Source: Verrucomicrobiota bacterium | Lineage (GTDB): Bacteria > Chlamydiota > Chlamydiia > Chlamydiales > Rhabdochlamydiaceae | Reading direction: 5' to 3' | Assembly (NCBI GenBank): GCA_903970455.1 | Contig: CAJCIW010000234.1 | Coordinates: 1 to 5,299 of the forward strand | DNA length: 5,299 nt | In this document: positions 1 through 5,299 of the stretch, one piece after another | How positions within the stretch are numbered: position 1 is the first letter of the stretch | Layout: each line of letters opens with the position of its first letter | The notes under the pieces: model-generated | Told to the model about the DNA's origin: nothing | Seen by the model: the letters and a program-made list of their open reading frames with translations, nothing else | Database searches by the model: none | Translations under genes and position numbers: made by a program

Positions 1-375
1 CCTTCCTCTTCAGAAGCTCCCCCGCCCAGCGAACAACCCCTTCCCTCAGAATCCAACCAGGGGGTTCCACCGCCTCTTCCTTCTTCGAAAGAGATGACGA
101 CTTCCTATGAAGGGGCTTTTGTCCGTATGTTGGTGACGTTGACCGGACTCGTTCTTTTAGTTTTTGCAACTTTCTGGATTTTGCGCAGACTTGGGAAAGG
201 AAAATTTAGAGTGAGTTCTGGGAACGGGATCAACATTCTGGAACGGCGCGCACTCAGCCCAAAATCGATGCTTTACATCTTACAGATCGACAATAAGAAA
301 GTCTTAATCTCAGAATCCCAGGTGGAAGTGCGCGCTTTGACCTCCTTTGAGGAGCTCGAGGAAAGAAACGAGTAG
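1..375 (+). CDS. FliO-like flagellar/type III secretion membrane protein, 5'-truncated by window
   Basis: The reading frame is open from the first base of the window to a TAG stop at 373-375, so the 124 residues seen are the C-terminal part and the true start lies upstream. The ATG at 94 is internal and probably not the start. Visible residues 1-31 are rich in Pro, Ser and Glu, like a flexible extracytoplasmic linker. One membrane segment follows at about residues 43-61, then a basic stop-transfer (RRLGKGK). The small cytoplasmic domain reads INILERRALSPKSMLYILQI and then a KKVLISES strand, the pattern of the FliO/MopB family. FliO helps assemble the FliP/Q/R export core of flagellar-type secretion systems. 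If the host is a non-motile chlamydia, a role alongside its type III secretion or flagellar-homologue proteins is inferred. The gene runs tail to tail with the next gene, four bases apart. Family assignment is fairly good; role in this organism is uncertain. Confidence 0.68.
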   Translation, partial: PSSSEAPPPSEQPLPSESNQGVPPPLPSSKEMTTSYEGAFVRMLVTLTGLVLLVFATFWILRRLGKGKFRVSSGNGINILERRALSPKSMLYILQIDNKKVLISESQVEVRALTSFEELEERNE

Positions 376-379
376 TCCC

Positions 380-1174
380 TTATAGCGGCGATCTTTGGAC
401 CACGACGATGTTTGCATCGCGGATGTTTCCCCGGACCTGGAAACAATGCGCCAAATAGAACGGATGCGCATCGATCACGTCTTTTACAAAAGCCTCCCAA
501 CAGTTTTCTCCGGGACGAGCTGGAACTTGCCGCAGATCTTCTTTGTATGAAGCGCCATTCTGCCAGGCGCGTTCGATGATCGCCTCGATCTTTCTCCCAT
601 GGTACGGCTTTACAACGCCGTAAAGAGCTGCGAGAACTCCTCCCAAACCAAAGAGCGGTGCCTTCACGATCTCAACAAGACCATAACCCAACTTCTCAGA
701 ACTGATGGAAATTCTTTTCCGCAATTCCGCAAACCCCTGATAAAATCTCCCGTAGCCGAATTGCCGCCCCGCTTCAATGATAGCCTGAGTCGCAATAGCC
801 GTGATCTCGAAGGGGGTTTTGAAGGTATACCAAGCCATTTTCCCAAACGCATAAAAAGGCATCCCAAGCGCAATAAGAAAGCATTTGAACGAAATGACAT
901 AATGCGGTTCGTCAAGCGTCATTTCCCCGGTTTTAATATCTTCTACATAGGTGATGACCGCCGTTTGTCTCCTTTCACTTGTTGTTGATGTATGCCCATC
1001 TCTAACGTCGAACAGCCTCGTATTACCATTTTCATCTCTCTTCATCACGTGGACGCGCCGGAAAGCGGAATCCGTCTTTTCGCAAAGTGAAGTGAGGATC
1101 GATCCAACGGAAGAAAATAATTGTTGAAACTGTGTCGGGAGACTTAAAGGTTGATTTTGAATAGAGGTTGTCAT
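380..1174 (-). CDS. Hypothetical 264-residue protein with two hydrophobic segments, chlamydia-like
   Basis: I cannot assign a function. The start at 1174 is well supported by GGCGGTG five bases upstream and an extended -10 box about 30 bases upstream. The N-terminal 90 residues are polar, with no signal peptide, and include a charged stretch (VMKRDENGN, residues 43-51). Hydrophobic segments lie at about residues 92-119, ending in an aromatic and basic run (MAWYTFKTPFE), and 163-189 (Gly-rich, ending LYGVVKPYHGRK). The linker at 134-162 is basic and amphipathic. The C-terminal 75 residues are soluble, with several Trp, Cys and His residues (W204, C225, W226, H237, H243, C244) and no recognisable metal site. 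The overall look recalls lineage-specific hypothetical proteins of environmental Chlamydiae, but that rests on general resemblance. The two hydrophobic stretches are about 45 residues apart, so it is not the closely bilobed pattern of classical inclusion membrane proteins. It appears monocistronic. Confidence 0.75.
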   Translation of the reverse strand: MTTSIQNQPLSLPTQFQQLFSSVGSILTSLCEKTDSAFRRVHVMKRDENGNTRLFDVRDGHTSTTSERRQTAVITYVEDIKTGEMTLDEPHYVISFKCFLIALGMPFYAFGKMAWYTFKTPFEITAIATQAIIEAGRQFGYGRFYQGFAELRKRISISSEKLGYGLVEIVKAPLFGLGGVLAALYGVVKPYHGRKIEAIIERAWQNGASYKEDLRQVPARPGENCWEAFVKDVIDAHPFYLAHCFQVRGNIRDANIVVVQRSPL

Positions 1175-1179
1175 AAGAG

Positions 1180-1186
1180 CACCGCC
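1180..1186 (-). promoter_or_regulatory. Ribosome binding site of the 264-residue protein
   Basis: On the - strand this reads GGCGGTG, one mismatch from the strong GGAGGTG Shine-Dalgarno. It sits five bases before the ATG at 1174-1172, which fixes that start. Confidence 0.7.
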
Positions 1187-1204
1187 AAAATTTTTTTGGG
1201 GTAG

Positions 1205-1213
1205 ATTATACCA
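1205..1213 (-). promoter_or_regulatory. Extended -10 promoter of the 264-residue protein
   Basis: On the - strand this reads TGGTATAAT: a perfect TATAAT hexamer with the upstream TGn of an extended -10 element. No good -35 is present at 16-18 bases; the closest, TGGATA, is 21 bases away. Extended -10 promoters can work without one. Transcription would begin near 1198, giving a leader of roughly 24 bases that just includes the ribosome binding site. The site lies in a non-coding gap at the right distance from a well-supported start. Confidence 0.65.
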
Positions 1214-1249
1214 GGGCGGAGTGATCGGGGGTATCCATAAAGATTAGTT

Positions 1250-1317
1250 AAAACTTATTCCTAAGAATCTCTTTGAGTAGAAAGGCGTTGCGCAGATTCT
1301 TTTTTGTTAAAAGTTTT
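1250..1317. other. Intergenic foldable element, possible + strand terminator or small structured RNA
   Basis: Complementary 8-base arms AAGAATCT (1263-1270) and AGATTCTT (1294-1301) enclose two smaller hairpins with no unpaired bases between them: CTTT/AAAG with a six-base loop (1271-1284) and GCG/CGC with a three-base loop (1285-1293). A further outer pair, AAAACTT (1250-1256) and AAGTTTT (1311-1317), flanks it. On the + strand the main stem runs into six T (1300-1305), like an intrinsic terminator, yet the nearest + strand gene upstream ends at 375. On the - strand no T-run follows directly, so it is a poor terminator for floA as it stands. It could stop antisense read-through from the fliO side, or be an RNA element. 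AT-rich DNA makes chance pairing possible. Confidence 0.35.
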
Positions 1318-1324
1318 TTCGCTC

Positions 1325-1367
1325 GAGAAATTTTACGTAGAGGATTCGGCTTAAGACTCAATTTCTC
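1325..1367. repeat. 8-base inverted repeat downstream of floA
   Basis: GAGAAATT (1325-1332) and AATTTCTC (1360-1367) are perfectly complementary around a 27-base spacer. It begins 27 bases past the floA stop. On the + strand the right arm is followed by only three or four T; on the - strand no T-run follows. It may protect the 3' end of the operon messenger, or be coincidental. Confidence 0.3.
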
Positions 1368-1393
1368 TTTTGGAGCTTCAGGGCTTTTTCCGC

Positions 1394-2419
1394 TCATTCT
1401 CCTTCCTCATCTTTGGAAAGAGATCGGCGCATATCGGTATCGGCTTGCACATTTTTCATCCGATAGTATTCCATGACGCCTAAATTTCCTTTGCGGAAAG
1501 CTTCTGCAATCGCGATGGGAATTTGCGATTCCGCTTCGACGAGCTTTGCTTGCATCTCCCGCACTTTGGCAGTGTTCTCCTGTTCCATAGCTACCGCCAT
1601 CGCGCGCCGCTCTTCCGCTTTCGCTTGCGCGATCCGTTTATCCGACTCGGCTTGATCGGTTTTCAGGCGGGCGCCGATGTTCTCGCCGGGAGTGATGTCG
1701 GCGATGTCGATGGATAGGATCTCGAAAGCTGTTTGGGCGTCAAGACCCCGTTCCAAAACGAGACGTGAAATGCGCTGAGGCGATTCCAACACATCTGTGT
1801 GCTCCTCGGCGGCTCCGATGGCATTGACAATCCCTTCGCCGACGCGGGCGATGATCGTTTCTTCTGTCGCGCCTCCGACGAGCTGCAGAATATTTGTTCG
1901 GACAGTGACCCGGGCGCGGCAAAGGAGCTGAACCCCATTTTTGGCCACGGCAGTGATGTATTCTCCATGCTTACGGTCGGGACAATCAATGACTTTCGGA
2001 TTGACGGAAGTTTTGACCGCTTCTAAAAGATCTCTACCCGCAAGGTCGATGGCTGTCGCCTGCCGCCAAGTCAACGGAAAATTCGCTTTGTCGGAAGCGA
2101 TCATGGCGCGGACCACGTTGATGATATTTCCGCCGGCGAGGTAATGGGTTTCGAGATCGGAGACAGTGATCTGTTTCAACCCCGCCTTATAGGAAGTGAT
2201 ACGCGCATTGAGTATGAGGCGTATAGGGATCTTGCGCAAACTAATCCCGATGATGTTGAACAGCGAGATCGGGGCGCCTGACACAAAGGCCTGAAACCAT
2301 AGGCTGATGTATCTCATCACCATGAGAAAAAGAAGGGCGGCGATGAGTCCAACGACGGCGATCAGCAATAGAATAAACCCGCCCAGATTAGAAATACCTT
2401 CAGCGAATAATGGGTACAT
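1394..2419 (-). CDS. floA: Flotillin-like protein FloA (SPFH family)
   Basis: Bacterial flotillin-like scaffold of the YqfA/FloA type, which assembles into foci in the cytoplasmic membrane and organises membrane proteins and fluidity. Length (341 residues) is close to the roughly 330 of Bacillus FloA. A single N-terminal membrane segment spans about residues 13-35. The SPFH-type domain follows at about 65-250, with family-like stretches such as [15 protein letters not shown] (51-65), [15 protein letters not shown] (85-99) and [20 protein letters not shown] (223-242). A helical Ala/Glu/Lys/Gln-rich segment at about 252-310 is the expected oligomerising region. The C terminus is acidic and polar. 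The ATG at 2419 has a strong AAGGAAG six bases upstream, overlapping the end of the short nfeD gene three bases before it, so translation is probably coupled. It is the last gene of the nfeD-nfeD-floA operon, an arrangement known for this family. Identification is firm. Confidence 0.93.
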   Translation of the reverse strand: MYPLFAEGISNLGGFILLLIAVVGLIAALLFLMVMRYISLWFQAFVSGAPISLFNIIGISLRKIPIRLILNARITSYKAGLKQITVSDLETHYLAGGNIINVVRAMIASDKANFPLTWRQATAIDLAGRDLLEAVKTSVNPKVIDCPDRKHGEYITAVAKNGVQLLCRARVTVRTNILQLVGGATEETIIARVGEGIVNAIGAAEEHTDVLESPQRISRLVLERGLDAQTAFEILSIDIADITPGENIGARLKTDQAESDKRIAQAKAEERRAMAVAMEQENTAKVREMQAKLVEAESQIPIAIAEAFRKGNLGVMEYYRMKNVQADTDMRRSLSKDEEGE

Positions 2420-2422
2420 GTT

Positions 2423-2887
2423 TTACTTCCTTTCCCTTACGAGATAGTGTGCGCCCTTGCCGCCGACGATTTCGACACGACTCCCTTTGGAAAGAAATCC
2501 GGTCTCGGAGAGCGCTTGATAAAGATTCCCTTCGACGGCGATATGCCCGGAAGGTTTCAGCTCGGTCGAAACAATCGCCTGTTTCCCGATAAGAGTTTGA
2601 TCAAAAGAGGAAGCTGCAAACCCTTCCTGATCGGTTCCATGGTAGAAATCCCCCTTTTCCTTGGAACACCTTAAGCGCCAGAGCGCAAATTTACAGGTGA
2701 TAAAGACCGAGGCAATCAAAATAAGCATGTATGCGATCGCCCAGAATGGGGGGCAGTTTGCAAAACAAAGTCCCAGGCTGACGAGAAGCGTCAGCGTTCC
2801 AACCACGGCAAAAACGGCCCCTGGAAGAAAAAATTCTAAAAAAATCAGAAACATCCCGGCAATTCCGAGAAGGAGAACGATCGCCAT
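2423..2887 (-). CDS. Short NfeD family membrane protein
   Basis: A short NfeD without a protease domain; such proteins are thought to partner flotillin/SPFH proteins through a cytoplasmic-side OB-fold domain. From the ATG at 2887 it has 154 residues. Hydrophobic segments lie at about 2-22, 24-46 and 50-69. The first contains the NfeD signature Glu-x3-Pro-Gly (EFFLPG, 18-23). The OB-fold lies at about 100-154 (LKPSGHIAVEG, then LYQALSETGFLSKGSRVEI) and closely resembles the last 55 residues of the long NfeD next door, so the two are paralogous there. Four Cys (41, 45, 65, 74) sit in or beside the membrane segments. An in-frame GTG at 2893, one base after the upstream stop, could add two residues; I prefer the ATG, as neither has a clear Shine-Dalgarno. 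It lies seven bases after the long nfeD and three bases before floA. Confidence 0.9.
   Translation of the reverse strand: MAIVLLLGIAGMFLIFLEFFLPGAVFAVVGTLTLLVSLGLCFANCPPFWAIAYMLILIASVFITCKFALWRLRCSKEKGDFYHGTDQEGFAASSFDQTLIGKQAIVSTELKPSGHIAVEGNLYQALSETGFLSKGSRVEIVGGKGAHYLVRERK
2426..2432 (-). promoter_or_regulatory. Ribosome binding site of floA
   Basis: On the - strand this reads AAGGAAG, six bases before the floA ATG. It is formed by the last codons of the short nfeD gene, whose TAA lies between the site and the start. It decides the floA start at 2419 and suggests coupled translation. Confidence 0.7.
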
Positions 2888-2894
2888 ATTCACT

Positions 2895-5045
2895 TTATTC
2901 TACTTTTTTGGCGACGATGATAACATTTCCCTGAATTTTCCTGACAACGACTTTCTCTCCCCTTTCCACGAATCCTCCTTCGGAAAGAGCATCGTACAAA
3001 TGAGGAGGGATTAAAATTTTTCCTCCCGGCCGCAAGGAAGTAAAAGCTACCCCCTCTGCATTGATTGGCGGCAGCAAGAGCGGTTCGGGCCCTTCCTGTT
3101 CTGTTTCCAGGACGATCCGGCTTTTCTTAAGAAGGCGGGGGGTGAGATAACGGGCCAGCAAAGCCACCAAGATCAAGGCGATGACCAGAGCCCCTAAATA
3201 AAAAGCCAACTCATTCATATATTCCATGGTCGCCAAATTCCATTCTTTCCAGTTCCAGGAAAAATGGACCGACCCGAAATGGGGGAGCAATAAGGCAAAA
3301 ACTCCAAAGAGAATCAAGGCTGTGCCCACCGCGGCCAAAAAGCCAAATCCGGGCAATATGAAAAGCTCTGCGAGAATGAGAAAAACCCCTAGTGCGATGA
3401 TCAAAATTTCAAGGAAGCCGATTGTTTCCAATGTGAAATTGGGCAAGAGAATCATCCCCAAACAGATGAAAGCGATGATGCCAGCCAGCCCCAAGCCGGG
3501 CTGGCTAAGTTCGATGTAGATGCCGATGATGAGGCCAAGCATCAACAGAGAAGCGACGATTGGATGCGTCAAAAAAGCGAAAAAATCCACTTTCCAATTA
3601 TGATAATTGACCATTTCCGCGTTGGGAATATTGGCAAAGAAAGGGTAGTGAAAAAGCTGGCTTTGTTCAGCGGGCCACTCCCCCAGCTCCTTTTCGAGGG
3701 GGGTGATCGTTCGCGTGATCAAAATCGGTACAGCAATATCTGCGACACCCCATTCCAAAAGTTGCTGCGAGTCCAAAGTGAGCAGTTTTCCCTGCGTGGT
3801 AATGACGATATCGGGATGATCTCCTTGCGTCTGAATTTCCTTGTCCGTTTGGAGCTGGACAACCTCGCCGTTTCTAATGACGAGAACGATATCGGGATCG
3901 ACCATCGCTTCAGCGATCAAGGGGTTGCGTCCGTAAAATTTGGCTAAACTTCCAAATTCCGCGCGCAACGCGGACCTTATCTTCTCCGGAGCAGCTTCCA
4001 GGACACCTCCTGGCTTGTTGATAACAGGTTGAGCAGCGCCCATCAATGCGCTTTCGGTCACCGCGATAAAACGGCACGAGTAAGCGAGCATGGCCCCCGC
4101 CGAAAGAGCCCAATTGTAAACGACGGCCACGACCGGAAGACCATTTTCCCTGTCGAACTGCTGTAAGAGTTCGGCTATCTTCATCGCAGGCAACACCTCT
4201 CCGCCCGGAGTATTTAAACGGAGCATGACGAAGATGACGTTTTGCTTTTTATATTCTTCCAAAGCAAACTTGATATGCAGATAAGTCGTCTGGTCAATCG
4301 GCCTGTCGGGACCGATGTAAAGATAACCGACCAGATTATCCCCGGTTTTTTTGTAATGGATCAATTCTGCCAGCTCTGCATCGACCGAGGGAACGGAGGA
4401 GATGAGATTTTGGGCTGCTTTCCCCCCATAAGCGAGGTTAAACTGCTCGGGAAGAAGCGACTCGATCACGAATTCCATATTGGCAAGTTCGGAACGATTT
4501 AAGATCAAGGGTGCCGAATGAGGGGGATTGGCAGGGACGAGCTTCCAACCCTTTTCATTAACAACATCGACCTTAGGATCGATCATGGCCTGGGCAACGA
4601 GCCTTAAGAGATAGGGATTGGGAACGTTATCTGGAATAATCGCTTCCACTTGGCGTTGGAGCTGGTCAAAAGGGAGTTGGAGATCAGACCCATAAATAAT
4701 ATTTCCCCAAACAAAAGTCGGAGTCGCTAGAAGGCGGTCCGCCAAAAGGGGGAAAATAGCACTGGGGCCCAAGGCTTGATTTTTGATATAAACAGCGATT
4801 TTTACCCCTTTAGCGGCCCTCAGATCGTGTAATTGTTGGGCAAGGTCTAATGATGGCCCCAGCTCCCCTGATCTCGAATCGATTTCGAATAGAATCTCCT
4901 CCCCTTCAAACTTATCCAACTGATCTTTAATGCCTTGCAACTTTTCTGCCGATAAATGATCGGAGAAATTCAAGATCAAGGGGGCGTCCCCCCGGCAAAA
5001 AGCACATAAAGCTATGAATAGGAAGGATATAACACATTTACACAT
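2895..5045 (-). CDS. Long NfeD membrane-anchored serine protease (ClpP/SppA-like), with duplicated protease module
   Basis: An NfeD-type membrane protease of 716 residues, much longer than the roughly 440-470 of typical long NfeDs. A hydrophobic signal peptide spans about 1-19. The module at 238-440 is the ClpP/SppA-like domain: RLNTPGGEV (276-284) is the oxyanion-loop region, Ser315 in WALSAGAML the likely nucleophile and Lys355 in AAPEKIRSAL the likely base, 40 residues apart, much as in the archaeal 1510-N protease (Ser97/Lys138, 41 apart). Residues 22-205 look like a degenerate copy of that module, with Gly93 and Gln128 where Ser and Lys would be. Membrane segments follow at about 495-512, 516-536, 543-563, 565-588 and 613-632, with NfeD ExxxPG-type motifs at Glu512 and Glu560. 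A C-terminal OB-fold spans 660-716. The ATG at 5045 has only AAAGAAG directly abutting it, yet no other early Met exists. First gene of the operon with short nfeD and floA. Confidence 0.9.
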   Translation of the reverse strand: MCKCVISFLFIALCAFCRGDAPLILNFSDHLSAEKLQGIKDQLDKFEGEEILFEIDSRSGELGPSLDLAQQLHDLRAAKGVKIAVYIKNQALGPSAIFPLLADRLLATPTFVWGNIIYGSDLQLPFDQLQRQVEAIIPDNVPNPYLLRLVAQAMIDPKVDVVNEKGWKLVPANPPHSAPLILNRSELANMEFVIESLLPEQFNLAYGGKAAQNLISSVPSVDAELAELIHYKKTGDNLVGYLYIGPDRPIDQTTYLHIKFALEEYKKQNVIFVMLRLNTPGGEVLPAMKIAELLQQFDRENGLPVVAVVYNWALSAGAMLAYSCRFIAVTESALMGAAQPVINKPGGVLEAAPEKIRSALRAEFGSLAKFYGRNPLIAEAMVDPDIVLVIRNGEVVQLQTDKEIQTQGDHPDIVITTQGKLLTLDSQQLLEWGVADIAVPILITRTITPLEKELGEWPAEQSQLFHYPFFANIPNAEMVNYHNWKVDFFAFLTHPIVASLLMLGLIIGIYIELSQPGLGLAGIIAFICLGMILLPNFTLETIGFLEILIIALGVFLILAELFILPGFGFLAAVGTALILFGVFALLLPHFGSVHFSWNWKEWNLATMEYMNELAFYLGALVIALILVALLARYLTPRLLKKSRIVLETEQEGPEPLLLPPINAEGVAFTSLRPGGKILIPPHLYDALSEGGFVERGEKVVVRKIQGNVIIVAKKVE

Positions 5046-5124
5046 CTTCTTTAAAAGTAAAAAATTAACTGAATTTTGTCCAACTGTTTAAATTTTAATC
5101 TTTATCATATAAAATATTGTTTAG
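5046..5124. promoter_or_regulatory. AT-rich divergent intergenic region with probable promoters for both flanking genes
   Basis: These 79 bases separate two genes reading outward, so each needs a promoter here or nearby. TTTATCATATAAA (5101-5113) is near-palindromic and gives a -10-like hexamer on both strands: TATAAA or TATCAT on +, TATGAT on -. For the - strand operon an alternative is TGGACA (5077-5082 reversed, five of six to the -35 consensus) with a poor -10, TACTTT, 17 bases on at 5054-5059. No clear -35 fits the + strand boxes at normal spacing. Neither gene has a normally spaced Shine-Dalgarno. The presence of promoters is likely from the layout; the exact boxes are guesses. Confidence 0.45.
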
Positions 5125-5299
5125 ATGAATACCCGAATTGTCATTCAAAAGCACTGCGAAGTAGTGGGCGTGGATTCCGATCCAAAAGAAAAGGACACCT
5201 ATAATGTCCGAGTTCTTTTGACAAAGGAAACGGAAGAATTCGCTCCCGAAATTCCTTTAAAATTAAAAGGGTCTTCCCAGGAAATCGTTAAAATCCTCT
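5125..5299 (+). CDS. Unrecognised protein, N-terminal part only (runs off window)
   Basis: A frame opens at ATG 5125, directly after an in-frame TAG at 5122-5124, so this is the earliest ATG possible, and stays open to the window end (58 codons plus one base). The N-terminus reads MNTRIVIQKHCEVVGVDSDP, followed by a charged stretch (KEKDTYN) and alternating hydrophobic residues (VRVLL, then EIPLKLKG). This looks like a soluble, beta-rich start with no signal peptide or membrane segment. No Shine-Dalgarno is visible before the ATG, and -10-like boxes lie only 12-17 bases upstream, so the messenger may have almost no leader. I do not recognise the family. It is divergent from the nfeD-floA operon; no functional link can be inferred from the part seen. 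Confidence 0.6.
   Translation, partial: MNTRIVIQKHCEVVGVDSDPKEKDTYNVRVLLTKETEEFAPEIPLKLKGSSQEIVKIL

Noticed and set aside
406..419. CGATG/CATCG hairpin just past the fliO-like stop, considered as terminator
   Set aside because: Five-bp stem with no following T-run on either strand, and it lies in the coding end of the opposing gene.
599..988. 129-codon + strand open frame opposite the 264-residue gene
   Set aside because: It lies wholly antisense to a gene with a good promoter and ribosome binding site; its own translation is low-complexity and basic, with no recognisable domain and no ribosome binding site.
1273..1476. 67-codon + strand open frame across the intergenic gap and the floA 3' end
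   Set aside because: It overlaps the antisense of floA's coding end and the foldable intergenic element; the Arg/Phe-rich translation looks like chance and has no start signals.
1663..1989. 108-codon - strand open frame inside floA
   Set aside because: Same strand, different frame within the firmly identified floA; the Ser/Pro-rich translation is a shifted reading of floA codons. No sign of a frameshift in floA itself, which is full length.
2888..2893. GTG at 2893 as start of the short NfeD
   Set aside because: Possible, but it would add only two residues before an ATG and has no better ribosome binding site, so the ATG at 2887 is preferred.
3564..3947. 127-codon + strand open frame opposite the long nfeD
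   Set aside because: Antisense shadow of the membrane/protease boundary region of a continuous 716-residue gene; no ribosome binding site or domain.
4989..5045. Lipoprotein signal in the long NfeD (Cys14 or Cys17)
   Set aside because: The residue before Cys14 is Leu and before Cys17 is Phe, which do not fit a lipobox (Gly/Ala/Ser expected). An ordinary Sec signal peptide is more likely.

Overview
The window reads as compact bacterial chromosome with no mobile elements, tRNAs, rRNA or CRISPR. A FliO-like secretion gene, a hypothetical membrane protein and an NfeD/flotillin membrane operon point to the PVC group, most probably an environmental (amoeba-associated) member of the Chlamydiae. That placement is inferred from protein style and general resemblance, not from a database search. 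Base composition is near balanced in the genes and AT-rich in the gaps.

Layout, left to right. (1) The 3' part of a + strand gene (1-375) encodes a FliO-like membrane protein with a Pro/Ser-rich extracytoplasmic stretch. (2) Four bases further on, tail to tail, lies a - strand gene for an unrecognised 264-residue protein with two hydrophobic segments (380-1174). It has its own extended -10 promoter (1205-1213) and a near-consensus ribosome binding site (1180-1186). (3) A 219-base gap (1175-1393) holds that promoter, a tightly packed foldable element (1263-1305, with flanking complementary arms) and a second inverted repeat (1325-1367). (4) A tightly packed - strand operon follows, in transcription order: a 716-residue NfeD-type membrane serine protease (5045-2895), a short NfeD (about 154 residues, 2887-2423) and the flotillin-like FloA (2419-1394). 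The gaps between these genes are only a few bases. (5) A 79-base AT-rich divergent intergenic region (5046-5124) separates the operon from the start of an unrecognised + strand gene (5125 to the window end).

How the genes work together: NfeD proteins and SPFH proteins (flotillin, FloA, stomatin) are a known co-occurring pair. FloA forms membrane assemblies on the cytoplasmic face. Short NfeD proteins, with transmembrane segments plus an OB-fold, are thought to partner it, and the long NfeD adds an extracytoplasmic Ser/Lys protease. The most notable observation is that the long NfeD appears to carry two ClpP/SppA-like modules in tandem. The second keeps a credible Ser315/Lys355 dyad, while the first has lost both residues and looks like a non-catalytic copy.
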